A stretch of DNA of 64,000 nt from Chloranthus sessilifolius (Eukaryota > Streptophyta > Magnoliopsida > Chloranthales > Chloranthaceae): NCBI GenBank assembly GCA_021018995.1, contig CM037587.1, positions 86,487,251 through 86,551,250 on the forward strand. The letters are read 5' to 3'. Of this stretch, positions 9,353 through 21,128 are shown piece after piece. The first letter of the stretch is position 1. The number at the start of each line of letters is the position of its first letter. Below the pieces are notes generated by a model. It was not told the origin of the DNA. It saw only the letters and a list, made by a program, of their open reading frames with translations, and made no database searches. Both the position numbers and the translations under genes were made by a program.

Positions 9353-10900
9353 TGGGTAAATTTAGGTTTTTGGGTCTGTTTTAGCTTGTAAATTATTTAT
9401 TGTTGAACATAGGCTTCATGGACCAATGTTTAAACACTATAGTGATGTTCTTTATGTGCTGACCATACCTAGGTTAAACCGGATCATTGGGTTGTTAGTA
9501 GTTTGATCGGATTAGAGAATCCGAGGATTCGAGATGCGTTGAGGTAGGGGAATATCTAAACTAGTACACTTTATTACGAGCATTTACGTAGTGATAGAGT
9601 ATTGTTGCATGTTCCTTTAAACACCATTTTTGTTTTATTATTAATGCAAAGAGTAGAGTAATGGCAATGGTGTGTGTGTCTATACAAATAAAAGAGGAAA
9701 CTTGTTAAGTAAGAATTAAATCATCCCAGGGATGTAAGAGCACATAGGCATCGCAGAGATGCATCAGACGACGTGACATCCTAGGGATGTATGGTGGATG
9801 TAAAGATCCACGTTAAGAAGTAAACAGTAAATATGATTGCACGGGCTGGGTGTTACTATGTATTAGCACAACTACACGGTGAACAACTATATGTATTACA
9901 CAATTTGATTTAAGGTTCAGAGAATACCCAACTGACGCGACGGTATAACCGTGACTGACTCGACAGGATATCCGTGACCGGTACAACGGCTAATCCGTAC
10001 ACCAGTAGACATCCCAGGGATGTGTAGTAGTACTATGCCCGTCGCCTACGAGATAGGGACATGGACGATTCCATGAAAAATAGTCTGATTATACAACAAT
10101 GGAGGGTATTCCATCGGGGCTCGATGCTATATTACTCGGGGATTATTTAAGTTAATGATTTAAGTCATAGTATCAACCTGGTTGCAACAAAAGGGAAACT
10201 AGTAGTCATTTTAAAATTCATGAGTAGAGCAATACTTGCAGTCAAATTGTTTATCGCATCTAAAATTTACTTTTCAAGCAAAGAGATATCTATGAGTTCA
10301 TGTTTTATTCTTGTCATGAAATATATGTTTGTAAGAAGGATATACTCGTTGTGATATTGCCCTATTGAGCTAGGATGTAGCTCACTCTTTGACTATATGT
10401 CACAGGTGACGATTTAGGAAATGCCACTGATGAGTTAGGAGTTGATACGGGAGAGGTTGATCTCGGGGATTCAGAGTACTTTACAAGGTAGGAATCTGAG
10501 CCTCCTCCTGAGAGATTCTTTTAGAAAACTTACTGCATACTTTGAGAGTATTTTGTAAAAGAGAGAGATTTACGGCTTGGTAAGTCCAGCCATATTTTTT
10601 TGTAAGAGTAGAGACACATGTAATATTCTTTTGTCGAACCATTTAGAGTGATCGTAGCTACGGGACTGATGGTTCAGGTTGGTTCTTTTGTTCATACAGA
10701 GGCATGAAATTAGAACTATCTTTTGGATTGATATTTTGGATTAGCGTATAGTAGAATTGGAGATTTATTTTGCATTAATTTCTTTGTGTGTTTCTTATTG
10801 TGAATGGGATATACCAAGTGTTCCGTACACTTTATGGGGCACGACCTCAAAGGCTGTGCTGTTGGCACGGGTTTTGAGGTCCCAAATCCGGGCTGTCACA

Positions 10901-12054
10901 ATCTCAGTCCTCTAGAATTTAGGCGTCAATAAAAAAGTTAGCATCCTTCAATATAGATCTATACTAATCTTCAATCTACCATAAATTTGGGTGTCAATCA
11001 AACTCCAAAAAATTAAAGATGGAAAAGTAAAACCATTACAGTAATCTGCAAATCTCAACCTGAGTTGTCAATTCAAATTAAAACTTGGGGATGTTTACAA
11101 AGCAGTAAATTACAATAAAAATAAATCTAAACTAGAAAGCAATAGAAATTATATCTTTCAACCCTCAGTCGTAGGTGTCAATTGCTTCTAAGAAACTACG
11201 GATATCTACTCTAGTCTTCTAGTTCTCAATCCCAGTCGTCAATTGTGATTGAGGAACTTTAGATATCTAAACTAAACTACTCTAAATTTGATAAGCAGAA
11301 AACTCAACCTCAGTCTTCAATTGATGATGAGAATTCATTCAATAAAGAATTCCTATACCGGGCTCTCTTATTTATTGATCATAAGGAGTCAGTTTACAGT
11401 GTTCTAATTCTAATAAAAGAAAATACTAAAAACAAAAGTTTCCTACTATAACTCTAATTCTAATCCTAGCTTTTTCTTGCTTTGAATGGTAGATGCGCTT
11501 CTGAACTTTCTCCTTTATTTCAGTAACAGAGATATTTTAGGAGTCTTCCTTCGTCAATCTTCTCAGATCCGTGATCTACTAGACTTCTAACGATATGCAT
11601 GGCAGTGTAGATCTTCACGTAAGTAGCAATAGCGCAAGTGCTTCAATTTATACAATCGTAAATTACGATTATTCTCTTTTTATAGCTTTCACTCTCAGGA
11701 GGATTCTTCATTTACGATTTCATTTATGATCGATCGCTCTTCTCCTTCGTGTCATATTTGACTTTTTGAACGTCTTTAAGATTCGTAATTTACGATTTCT
11801 TACTTTTTGTCTCTTTTTTAGCTACATTCAATCGTCTTTTATGATTTTCTACTTTTAAAGCATATAGCCAATCGTCTTTCACGCTCCATCATCATTTTTA
11901 CGGCTTTTTGAGCTTACTTTGACAAAGTTTAATACTTTGGCTATCTTTTACTGATTTTCCTTAATATCTGTACATTATTAATTTGTTAGTAGCAAACTAA
12001 GGCCTAACATCACTAAGTTAAGGGTGATAAAATGATAAATTATGTGATTGATCA
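10901..12054 (-). repeat. 3' LTR of the gag-only element, interrupted by element 1
   Basis: It matches 17032-18201 and begins exactly where the element 1 LTR ends, at ATCTCAGTCCTCTAG. It ends TGATTGATCA at 12054, matching the CTGATCA end of the other LTR. The dyad AATCGTAA-A-TTACGATT at 11654-11670 recurs in diverged form in the other copy. Confidence 0.87.
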
Positions 12055-12069
12055 CACTCCCAAACTTAC
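12055..12069 (-). other. Polypurine tract of the gag-only element
   Basis: The minus strand reads TAAGTTTGGGAGTG directly before the LTR, a form typical of Athila/Tat-type elements. Similar tracts recur at about 13823-13840 and 13980-13996, suggesting rearranged or duplicated 3' sequence. Confidence 0.7.
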
Positions 12070-15000
12070 GCTTTGTTAGTCCTTAGCAAATAAGGAAAAA
12101 AATACTTATCTATAATTTAAATTCCACTTTCTTTGGGAGAACGATTGTATTTAGCAGATGCAATAAGCCTTTAAACCCCTAGGTAATCCCTAGTGGAGGA
12201 GTTGTAGTGTCCTGAAGGTTTTCAGTGATGTTACCTACAAACTTCAAAATATTTTTCGATTTTTCAAAACTAATAAAAAGTAAAAAAATATAAACTAGTT
12301 TTATATACTGATTATCTAATCATCACATGGTTCTTATGTTTTTCAAAGATAGGTTTCCGTTAACCACCACTTTTCATTCTAATAGTTATCCTTGATCAGA
12401 ACTCAATAATTTCAATTCTGTAAAGCATGGAGTGTGTGCGTACCAGTGAACAGTTTATTCTTCAAAAATTCTTCTAAACTATAGATTTAGAAAATAATTT
12501 CATCTAAAAAAACTCTCACTATTGGCATACTCTCAAAAAGATATCAAAATTTTTGGGTTCTCTCAATATGATATTTCTTAAAGAATTATTCAAAGGATAA
12601 ACAAAAACATGAATCACATGAAAATGATAATCAATTCTATTCATAAGATTCCCTGTGTAATCCATAGTATCTATTTTTTACATTTCTACTAGGCTTATGT
12701 TTTTGCAAATCGTAAATCAAAATGGTTTTTCCTTCGCCTTGTAATGGGGCTTCGGGTTTAAAAGGTTTCAAAGAAAGGTAGATAAGGTTTCTCTAAGAAT
12801 TTAGTTCTTCCTTCTCTATCTTCTATCTTTTCTATTTCAGCATCAGTAAGTATCCAAAAAGTTGGATGCTTCTTCCCATTTTTCTTTTTCTATTTATAAA
12901 TCCCATTTTCTTGATTTAGAATCATCTTTTATGATTTTTCATTTCTTTTCCCATATTCTTGTTTTATTTCTTCTCAGTCATACCCTTTTATTGCATATCC
13001 CTTATCTGTTAACTGTTACTTCTTTCACTCCCTCTTTTTCCCTTCTTCTACATTCTAAATTCTCAGAAAATTATAAGGGTCAAAGGTTGAAAGCTTTGGG
13101 TAGTACATATGGTTAAGGGTTTATCAGATTTTGGTACAAAGAAATTCAGTTTCGGCTTCTAATATAGGTTCAAAGGATAAATATTTTTTGAGAGTTTAGT
13201 TTTTTGTCTCTAGCTAAATAAAAGGTTGCCTTTAATCATTTTTACGATTTACTAGCATAAATGTCTTATTGTTTTGATACTTCTAATAGATAGTTCTAGA
13301 AAAAAAAACAAGTTAGCATAATCATAAAAAGTTTTAATTCTAAGTTCAGCAATATAGATTTATCATTTAAAACAGTCAAGAAGCTCAAGAAAATTTTAAC
13401 TTGAATAGAATCAATCTCTATCAGAATAGAAGAGGAAAAGTTAGTCTCTAAAGCTCACTGGTTATATAATTTTAAAACTATAGTCTAAATATTACAGTTC
13501 AGATCAATCTATTGTTTCAAACATTCAATCTGATTCAGTGTTCAAAGAGCTAAAACATGAATTTTAACTGTTCTATTTTCTGATTGTTAAACTTATACTA
13601 CGATGGATCATTGGGTTGTTTGGAATCATATTTTTGTCTATCATACTCACAATGTGATGTTTAAATAGTCAAAATTCTAAACTAAAAAATACTAAAAACT
13701 GAAAAATACTTAAAATTAAAATAATAAAAAAATAATTTCTTTTCTTTTTGCAAAAATGCTAAAAGTAATGAAAAAATAAAGTGTTATTTACAAAATTAAA
13801 CTAATATATAGAAAAGTTGTATATCCCCCCAAACTTAAATAGGATAATGCCCTCATTGGCACAAAAAAAATAGGGGATACTGTTAGAATTTTAATTTTTA
13901 TTTAAAAAAAAAAAATTCATACCTGTAATTACTAATATTACCGATCGTGTACCGGATGTGAATTTTTTTTTTAAAAGAATATCCCCCAAACTTGAGGAGA
14001 AATACATTCTTTATATTCTCAGATATATCAATAACATAAATTAGAGAAGAAAAATTAGTAACAATTACCCTATTAGAAAGTTAGTCAAAAAAAAAATTCA
14101 TATATTATCGAAATAATTACAATGACATGGAAGGAAAATTATAGATAGAAAGTATTGGAAAATTAAAACTAATTTCATGTAAAGTATAAACCAAGGAAAA
14201 ATCTAGACAAACACTATCTTCAACACTGGCAGCATCATCCGAGGGAAGTAGATGTTTTCGATAAAGATCAGTCATCTGCTTCTAACCACCTTCAATCAGA
14301 GTCTCTCATTCCTTCTTACCAAAGGAGTATCCACACCTTGGCAGGGTCGCACCCTCTGTATTCCAAGTCTCCCCTCAAAACAGAGCACATCACATCTCTC
14401 TTTTTGGGAAGAAATGCAAGTCACTTTGGAAGTTCTTTGAAGAGTGGGAAGTGAACAAATCTCCAGATCACCTTCACTCAATACTATTCCCCTGCGAGGA
14501 TTCTACAGAGAGAATCAAGAGAATGCAATGAAGAGTATGAGCAATGGAGAAGGGTGGCGAGGAACGACTCAACCCACCATCATAAAGGGAATGGCATCCA
14601 GGGTGGGTTGTGATGATGTAAAGGTTAGGAAGTGGGAGAAGATGTAGCATAGGATAAATGTTTCAAATTTAGGTTAGATTTAGGATCAAGGGTAGTTTCG
14701 ATGGATGATTCAACATCCGGGATGGGTCGCTGGTGCTTCAGATTTTCTTCTTTCTTTATTGCAGCTAGGAGCTCGACCGTGTATATTTCAAGGATTCTAT
14801 CAAGTCGTTTGCTGAAATCGCTTGTGTTATTCTCTTTTGTCATAATGGCTAGAGTTATGAAAAAGAGATGATTTTTTGGAAAGGGAAGGTCTGATTTTAT
14901 AGGAAAGGGAAAGGTTCACGTGTCAAGATATAGGTTTTTAGGCTTGAGTAGTTGGCAAGTGGCAAAATTGAATGCGATACGTGTCCGCTCCTTCTATAAA

Positions 15001-15689
15001 TTGAAAAAAATTCTAGCGTAACTGATAAGACCGATCACTAGAATCGCCTGTTCCCTAAAATTATCGTTTACAATTCTAAAGAATGATAATGAGACTCTAT
15101 GACGGATCGAATCATAATCTCTATGATTCGACTCTAAAAATCACGAGAAATCATAAATCCATACACTCACGGTGATTATGACCTGACGAAAGAGTCTTTA
15201 CGATTGAATGTATCTTTTGCACACTTTAGATCGTAGAGTACTCTCTAATATTAAATTATATATATGTTACAGGTATTTGATAAGGGTGAGTCTGTAGCTC
15301 GACGGGTCCTAAAGGGGCTGAACTTGAATCAGAGGGAGTTGATGTGCCTCCCATAAATATACGTCTTCTAGATATACCAACTACATGTGAAGGAGATAAA
15401 TTACTCTCTCAAAAAGGGTTAGTTGCTCAATTTGAGTTTCTAACATTACGATAGATTACCGAAGGGAGATGGATAACTATGTCTGGATACGACTATGCTG
15501 CATCCAACTTTCAGCTATTTGCAACAAGGGTTCCTCTGCAGCAGTGTGGTTTTAGGCTTCTGTGGGATAAGGAGAAACAGTTGGAGGTTGGGTAACTGTC
15601 TGAGTTGGGCCATGGTTAGGACCAAAAGCTTCTCCTTGTTGAGATGTTGGGTACGATTTTATACCCACCAGAGATAGAATTTTTACTTT
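12070..15689 (-). other. Interior of the gag-only element without recognisable genes
   Basis: The sequence is AT-rich with homopolymer runs (for example 13900-13990). Short chance reading frames exist on both strands but none carries a known motif. 15000-15250 has several TTACGATT/AATCGT words related to those in the LTR. Confidence 0.6.
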
Positions 15690-16374
15690 TTAGAGCTTCC
15701 GCCTCGAAAGACTTTTCATCATCGACTTTAATTTATATAATCCTCCTTGCCTAGGAAGTATATTCGTTGAAGTTTCTAAATCAACCTCACCCAGTGCGTG
15801 GTGTTGCACCGGTTCCTCGCTAAGGGTCTCAAAGAATTCCCAAGCATCCTCTGCTGTCAATATACGGAATATTCCACCACAAGACAAATCAATCATATGT
15901 CGGGTTGCATCATCGAGGCCTTCATAGAAAGTGAGCACAAGTTGCCAGCACATAACCTCATGGTGAGGGCCCTTATGCAGAAGGTCCTTAAGATAGTTCC
16001 AACATTCCTAAAGAGATTCATCTGGGAATTGATGAAATGTTATAATAAGATACCAGATTTTATTCGTTCAATAGATTGGAAAAAATTTCATAAGAAACAT
16101 ACGTTCCAATTCTTTCCAATTAGTAATTGAATTATGGGGCAAAGAGTTTTAACTATTTCTTTGCTTCATCTCTAAGGGAATATGCGAGCAGCCTCAACCG
16201 AGTGGATGCTTTTGACATGTTCTTAATTCTAATAATTGTGCATACTTCTAGAAACTTTTTTAGATGCAAATAGGGATCTTCATCCATTAGCCCATGAAAA
16301 GTAAGAAGTGTTTGAAGCACATTGGGCATAATTTCAAAAGTCCTATTACCAGCTGTAAGGGTACTTGAATGCAT
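15690..16374 (-). pseudogene. gag: Decayed gag of the gag-only element
   Basis: Two separated minus-strand blocks keep a retrotransposon Gag pattern. 16374-16153 has FHGLMDEDPYLHLKKFLEVC and the block beginning STRLRLLAYSLRDEAKK; these match the 'FHGL..EDP..H...F.EIC / RLRLFPFSLRD.AK' signature of Athila/Tat Gag. 15953-15690 has WQLVLTFYEGLDDATRHMID, matching the downstream 'FYNGL...TR..ID' signature. Between them, stops and frameshifts break a stretch that still shows a NFFQSIER-like 'F...FFP..R' region. No zinc knuckle or protease follows. Confidence 0.82.
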
Positions 16375-16710
16375 GGGGGAGGTGTAAGAGGTGTCAGTGC
16401 GTAATACTCCTCCAATGCTTTAGCCATAAATTGGTCTTTTCATGTCATAACGGAGGTAGAACAGAGCAGGATGGCTAAAACAATTATTATAAATGTCTAT
16501 TTTGTTTTCAGTTTTATCATATTTTTATTTTAGAAAGCAGGGATAGAAACAAATATGGGATTCTAGCTTCTCTGATCAAGAGAAGTTGATACCTTGATTC
16601 ACTAGCTCCGAATAATCCTGTAAAAGCTTAATAAGTGATCAAAGAAAATACAAATAAAAAGAGAAAAATAAATATTTACTTTCTAAAAACTAATATAAAG
16701 TAAAATCGCC

Positions 16711-16728
16711 TCCCCGACAACAGCGCCA
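16711..16728 (-). other. Primer-binding site of the gag-only element (tRNA-Asp-like)
   Basis: The minus strand reads TGGCGCTGTTGTCGGGGA, a close variant of the TGGCGCCGTTGCCGGGGA site used by Athila/Tat elements, a few bases inside the LTR end at 16735. Confidence 0.87.
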
Positions 16729-16734
16729 AAAACT

Positions 16735-18201
16735 TGATCGCTACTTATATGTGTATCTAATTAGGTCTTAACCTATTGCAAGCGCACAATGGAAATTGTT
16801 GTGCTGGTATAGGATCATTCCCACGAGGAAGTGATTTACCTATGTATTTTGCTTTTCTGAAAACTTATATCTATCTTTTAAGATCCTAAACTACTTGAGA
16901 AATATGAATAAAAGAATGGTTTCTTAAACTAATTTACAAAAAATAAATCCTAAATCCTGCTTCAGATTGTGGTCATCAATCACAATCTTCAGCTATCGGA
17001 TGTTTACAAATTTAAAATATCATTGCACTATATCTCAGTCCTCTAGAATTTGGGTGTCAATAAAAAACTAGCATCCTTCAATAGAGATCTATACTAATCT
17101 TCAATCTACCAGAAATTTGGACGTCAATAAAACTCCAGAAAATTAAAGATGGAAAATTAAAATCGTTACACTAATCTGCAAATCTCAACTTAAGTCGTCA
17201 ATTCAAATTAAAACTTGGAGATGTTTACAAAGCAGTAAATTGCAATTAAAAAATATCTAAACTAGAAAGCAATAAAAACTATATCTTTCACCCCTCAGCC
17301 GCAGGAATCAATTGCTTTTGAGAAACTACGGATATCAACTCTAATCTTCCAGCTCTCAATCCCGGTCGTCAAATGTGATCGAAGAACCATGGATTATCTA
17401 AACTAAACTACTCTAAATTTGATCGGAAGAAAACACAACCTCAGTCGTCAATTAATGTTGAGAATTCCTTTGATAAAAAATTCTTATATCGGACTCTCTT
17501 ATTTATAGATTATAAGGAGTCGGTTTACAGTGTTCGAATTCTAATAAAAGAAAATACTAAAAACAAAAGTTTCCTACTATAACTCTAATTCTAATCCTAG
17601 CTTTTCCTTGCTTTGAATGGTAGATGCACTGCTGAACTTTCTGCTTTACTTCAGTAATAAAGATCTTTTAGGAGTCTTCCTTCGTCAATCTTCTCAGATC
17701 CATGATCTATCAGACTTCTAATTATAGAAGACTTCTAATGATATGCATGACGGTGTAGATCTTCATATAAGCAGCAGCAGTGCAAGAGCTTCAATTTATA
17801 CAATTGTAATTTATGATTGTTCTCTTTTTATAACTTTCACTCTCAGGACGATTCTTCATTTATGATTTTATTTACGATCGATCGCTCTTCTCCTTTGTGT
17901 CATATTTTACTTTTTGAACGTCTTTAAGATTCGTAATTTACGATTTCTTACTTTTTGTCTCTTCTTCAACTACGTTCAATCATCTTTTACGATTTTCTAC
18001 CTTTAAAGCATATATCCAATCATCTTTCATGCTCCATCATCATTCTTACTATTTTTGAGTTCACTTTGATAAAGTTTAAAACTTTGACTCGCTTTTACTA
18101 ATTTTTTTTAATATCTGCACATCATTAATTTGTTAGTAGCAAACTAAGGTCTATCATCACTAAGTTAAGGGTGATAAAATGGTAAATTATGTAACTGATC
18201 A
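16735..18201 (-). repeat. 5' LTR of the gag-only element, complete (1467 bp)
   Basis: The plus-strand boundaries are TGATCG at 16735 and CTGATCA at 18201, giving short inverted TGATC/GATCA ends. 17032-18201 matches the left LTR. The flank after 18201 (CCCAT) belongs to the Tat copy 1 Gag region. Confidence 0.86.
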
Positions 18202-20470
18202 CCCATTTTCCCTCATTCACACCTAATCTAAATCCACCACATTTCCCCCATCTATCGCCCATGCCCAATTTTCCTCACCCATCTACCCAGGTCATGCCCA
18301 ATTTTTCTCCCCTATCCACATCCCCTCCAATGCCTAATTTTCCCCACACATTCACCCAAGGCATCCCACTCTTCCCCCTACATCTCCCCCTTCATCGGAA
18401 GGGCCATCCATATCCACACCCATAACCAATCTAATGGTCATGATGGAGGACATGGTAAAGGCTTTTACAGCCTGGAAGGCTTCGTAAAGGCTTCCTCATT
18501 CACGTCAAATGCCCAATCCATCCAAAACCTCCACACCCTATTCCCTCAAAATCCCAATCAACCACCCATAATCCACACCACCCAAAACACCCAACATCAA
18601 CAATGGGGCCATCAAGGCCCAAACCCCAGCCCATCAAGGCCCGATACCCAACCACAAGCCTATCAAGGCCTAACCCCAATGGTCACATTCTCCAACCCTT
18701 CACAAATTCCCCATATTCACCTACACCCAACAAGCCCCCATTCCCCCTCAAATGGCAAATCCATTTTTTCTAACCCCCCAACCTAGCATGAACCTAACCC
18801 ATCCTTACCCTTTATACCCAACCCAACAGGAGAACCCATCTTTAACCATTCAAAATCCCTAATTTTCAATTTTCACATTCTCTTACCCCTCAACCCATTC
18901 CCAAAAATTTCCTCCCAATACGATGGCCCCACCCGACACCCACTCAAACCATCAACTGTCCCCAAATTACCCATCCACTCACTCCCCAGAACTCCCAAAA
19001 TGCCCGATGGTCTCATCCGACACCAACTCAATCCCTCCAAAATCCCCTATTTACTCATCCCATTGTCCCACAAACCCATCACGAAAGCTTCCCTCATTTA
19101 CAATGGTCTCACCAGGCACTCGTCCAGCCCACTCAGAATCAACCAGATAACCTCACCCTTCCTCCACCTTATGTGGATACAGATCCTCAATATGAAGACG
19201 ATGAGGTTCATAATAGTGAAGCATACATGGGGGCATTTGCCAATTTTAATCCCCCACCACCCACACCCGCCAACCAACAGGCCACCTAAAGTGAATCGAG
19301 GCAGTCTAGTGGGGAAGCAGCCCAAACTCTATAGTCCAGAGAATCAAAATTGTTGAATGAGCAAATGGATAAATTCTAGAAACAACTGATGAAGATGGGA
19401 GGGGCTAATATACTTGCTACAAAATTTTTTGATTTATGCCTATTTTTCGAGGTGTCATTACCCCACAAATTTAAAGCGCCCACTTTTGATAAATACGATG
19501 GCCCAGGCAGCCCGATCGCCTAGCTCAAGTCTTACTGTGGGGAGATGTGTCAATACGGCGGAGACGAATGACTCCTCATCAAAGTGTTCCAGAAAAGCCT
19601 CACGGGTCTGGCTCTAAGGTGGTTCACGTCCATTGAACCATCTATGTTGAAAACATGGAAAGACCTTACCCATTTGTTTCAAGAGCAATATGTCTATAAT
19701 ATAGACATAGAATCGCACAAATCAGATTTGGTACGGTTGAAATAAAAACCTGATGACGCCTTTAACGAGTACCTAGGAAGATGGAGGGCCCTAACAGCCC
19801 AAGTAAATAACTACATCCCTGATGATGAACAGATCAAGATGATCTTGAAAATTGACCTACCCATTCTCTCTAATTTTCTTGTGTACCAACAGCAGACAAG
19901 TTTTGCAGATCTAGTTAAAAATGCCAACTGCTGCAAAGATGTGGTAAGAGAGGGGCGGTTGAACAAACAGGTGGCTAGTGGGGTTCATAAATTCGCCGAG
20001 CAAAGAAATGAGAAAAGAACCAGGGTAGATGTTTAAACAATAATAAACACACAACCCAACACCAACATGGTACCTTCTCGATTCGTGGTAGCACAACCAG
20101 CGCCAACAACAACAAATCAGGCTCCAAGGCAGAACAATGTCCCCTGAGGGCAGCAAACCCCTGAGTAGAGACGGGCCCGATATAACCGAGTGTTCTCTCC
20201 CTAAGGACAATCCTTAAATGTCATCTTGCCTTTACTGATCGAGAAGGGTTTGGTCACTCAGCTTCAACCACGACCTCCACCAAATCCATTCCTAAGAAAT
20301 TATGATCCTAATGTACACTGCAATTTCCACCAGGGACCAGGTCACCCAACTAATCAATGCTTTCCATTAAAGCATGCGATCTAAGATCTGATAGAGGCAG
20401 GAAAGATCATCCCTCCGTCACCACCCCAGGCATACCGCCATACGAATATACTATAGGTACCATTACCGCC
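18202..20470 (+). pseudogene. gag: gag of Tat/Ogre-like copy 1
   Basis: 18202-19356 is a Pro/His/Ser/Thr-rich leader; several frames are open because of the C-rich composition. The conserved core runs from about 19390 in one frame, with stops at ~19519 (TAG), ~19567 (TGA) and ~19741 (TAA). It shows KFKAPTFDKYDG, LTGLALRWF, DLTHLFQEQYVYN, then FNEYLGRWRALTAQV and ISNFLVYQ-type blocks, ending near 20036. Further on, 20300-20400 keeps a knuckle-like HCNFHQGPGHPTNQC followed by PLKHAI. These match the plant Tat-group Gag signature. Copy 2 has the same TGA after ..DE at the homologous codon (28088-28090). Confidence 0.82.
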
Positions 20471-21128
20471 ACACCTGTTGGGAGTAAGGAGCCCAAGGGC
20501 CACCATCAACATGCTGGAGGAAGAAATAGATGAGCTTGACCGCTCAAAATATATCAGCTTAGGAGACAGCTATGAAACACCAGGGCAATGGAGCTACCGG
20601 AGTGAAATCATAGGGGTAGTCGAGCCTCTAAATTTAGCTGACTATTTCCCAAACCCAACACCTCAATCAACACCTGTAGATTTAAGGTTATACCTCCTGA
20701 TACTAGCGCCTATTATCCATAATCAACCCAACTAGACCCAACCTCCATAATACCAATCACATCCGGCATCGACCCCATCAATTATAGATGCCCAATTTTA
20801 CCGCACCTTCATAATCAACTCCCTTCAACCACATATGGCACCTTCATAATCATTAACACCTCCTGTACCAGCCAACCACATTTGGCCCAACATGATCACA
20901 CCAGCCCTGCTAGTTCAATCATACCCGACACCCTCATCCATCCCACTCCAAATCCCTGGACCATCATATGATCCCCATCAGGTCTCGTACAATTATGATT
21001 AGACGGATGTTAATGCTAGCAACAACAATGAAGGGGCAGTTGAATTCATCACCCGCTCAAGCAGAATCTCCAAGTAGCTTGAGATACCGGTTCCAGCCTA
21101 ACCAGAAGAGAGAAGGAAACCTATAGTT
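20471..21128 (+). other. Linker between gag and protease, Tat copy 1
   Basis: The stretch is Pro/Ser/Thr-rich and interrupted by many stops. A recognisable tail, 'VEFITRS..I', lies near 21040-21075, which in this group precedes the protease. No separate gene was seen. Confidence 0.5.

Larger units (their letters stand above)
1..10900 (+). mobile_element. Tekay/Del-like chromovirus LTR retrotransposon (element 1), 5' end outside the window
   Basis: The order is LTR tail, primer-binding site, gag, intron, protease-RT-RNase H-integrase-chromodomain, spacer, ORF3, polypurine tract and 3' LTR, all on the plus strand. Positions 1-735 match 10167-10900 closely and both end in TGTCACA, so they are the two LTRs. 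The chromodomain at the pol C-terminus, long LTRs (2421 bp for the complete one) and an initiator-Met priming site place it with the Tekay/Del chromoviruses; that placement rests on family knowledge, not a computed tree. The bases after the 3' LTR (ATCTC) lie inside the 3' LTR of the gag-only element that follows, so element 1 is a younger nested insertion. Many stops and frameshifts make it non-autonomous today. Confidence 0.93.
8480..10900 (+). repeat. Complete 3' LTR of element 1 (2421 bp)
   Basis: It starts TGTAACATCCC next to the polypurine tract and ends GGGCTGTCACA; its last 734 bases match window positions 1-735. Internal landmarks are a GA repeat at 8754-8771, a TTCGAA-core palindrome array at 9147-9352, and three ACATCC(C/T)AGGGATGT-type dyads near 9721, 9776 and 10009. 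It has no convincing protein-coding capacity. The promoter and polyadenylation signal should lie here, but I could not place a TATA box with confidence. Confidence 0.93.
10901..18201 (-). mobile_element. Minus-strand gag-only LTR retrotransposon (Athila/Tat-like, non-autonomous)
   Basis: Direct repeats at 10901-12054 and 17032-18201 are alike over about 1.15 kb, and the right copy extends to 16735. A tRNA-Asp-like priming site on the minus strand (16711-16728) and a polypurine tract next to the left LTR fix the orientation as minus. The 4.7-kb interior has only Gag remnants and no protease, RT or integrase, so it would depend on an autonomous relative. Element 1 sits inside its 3' LTR; the missing ~300 LTR bases (equivalent to 16735-17031) should lie upstream of the window. 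Its right end at 18201 abuts Tat copy 1, into which it inserted. Confidence 0.85.

Noticed and set aside
12862-13116. Ser/Leu/Phe-rich frame with a membrane-like N-terminus
   Set aside because: Arises from TTC/TTT/CTT-rich sequence inside the non-coding interior of the gag-only element.
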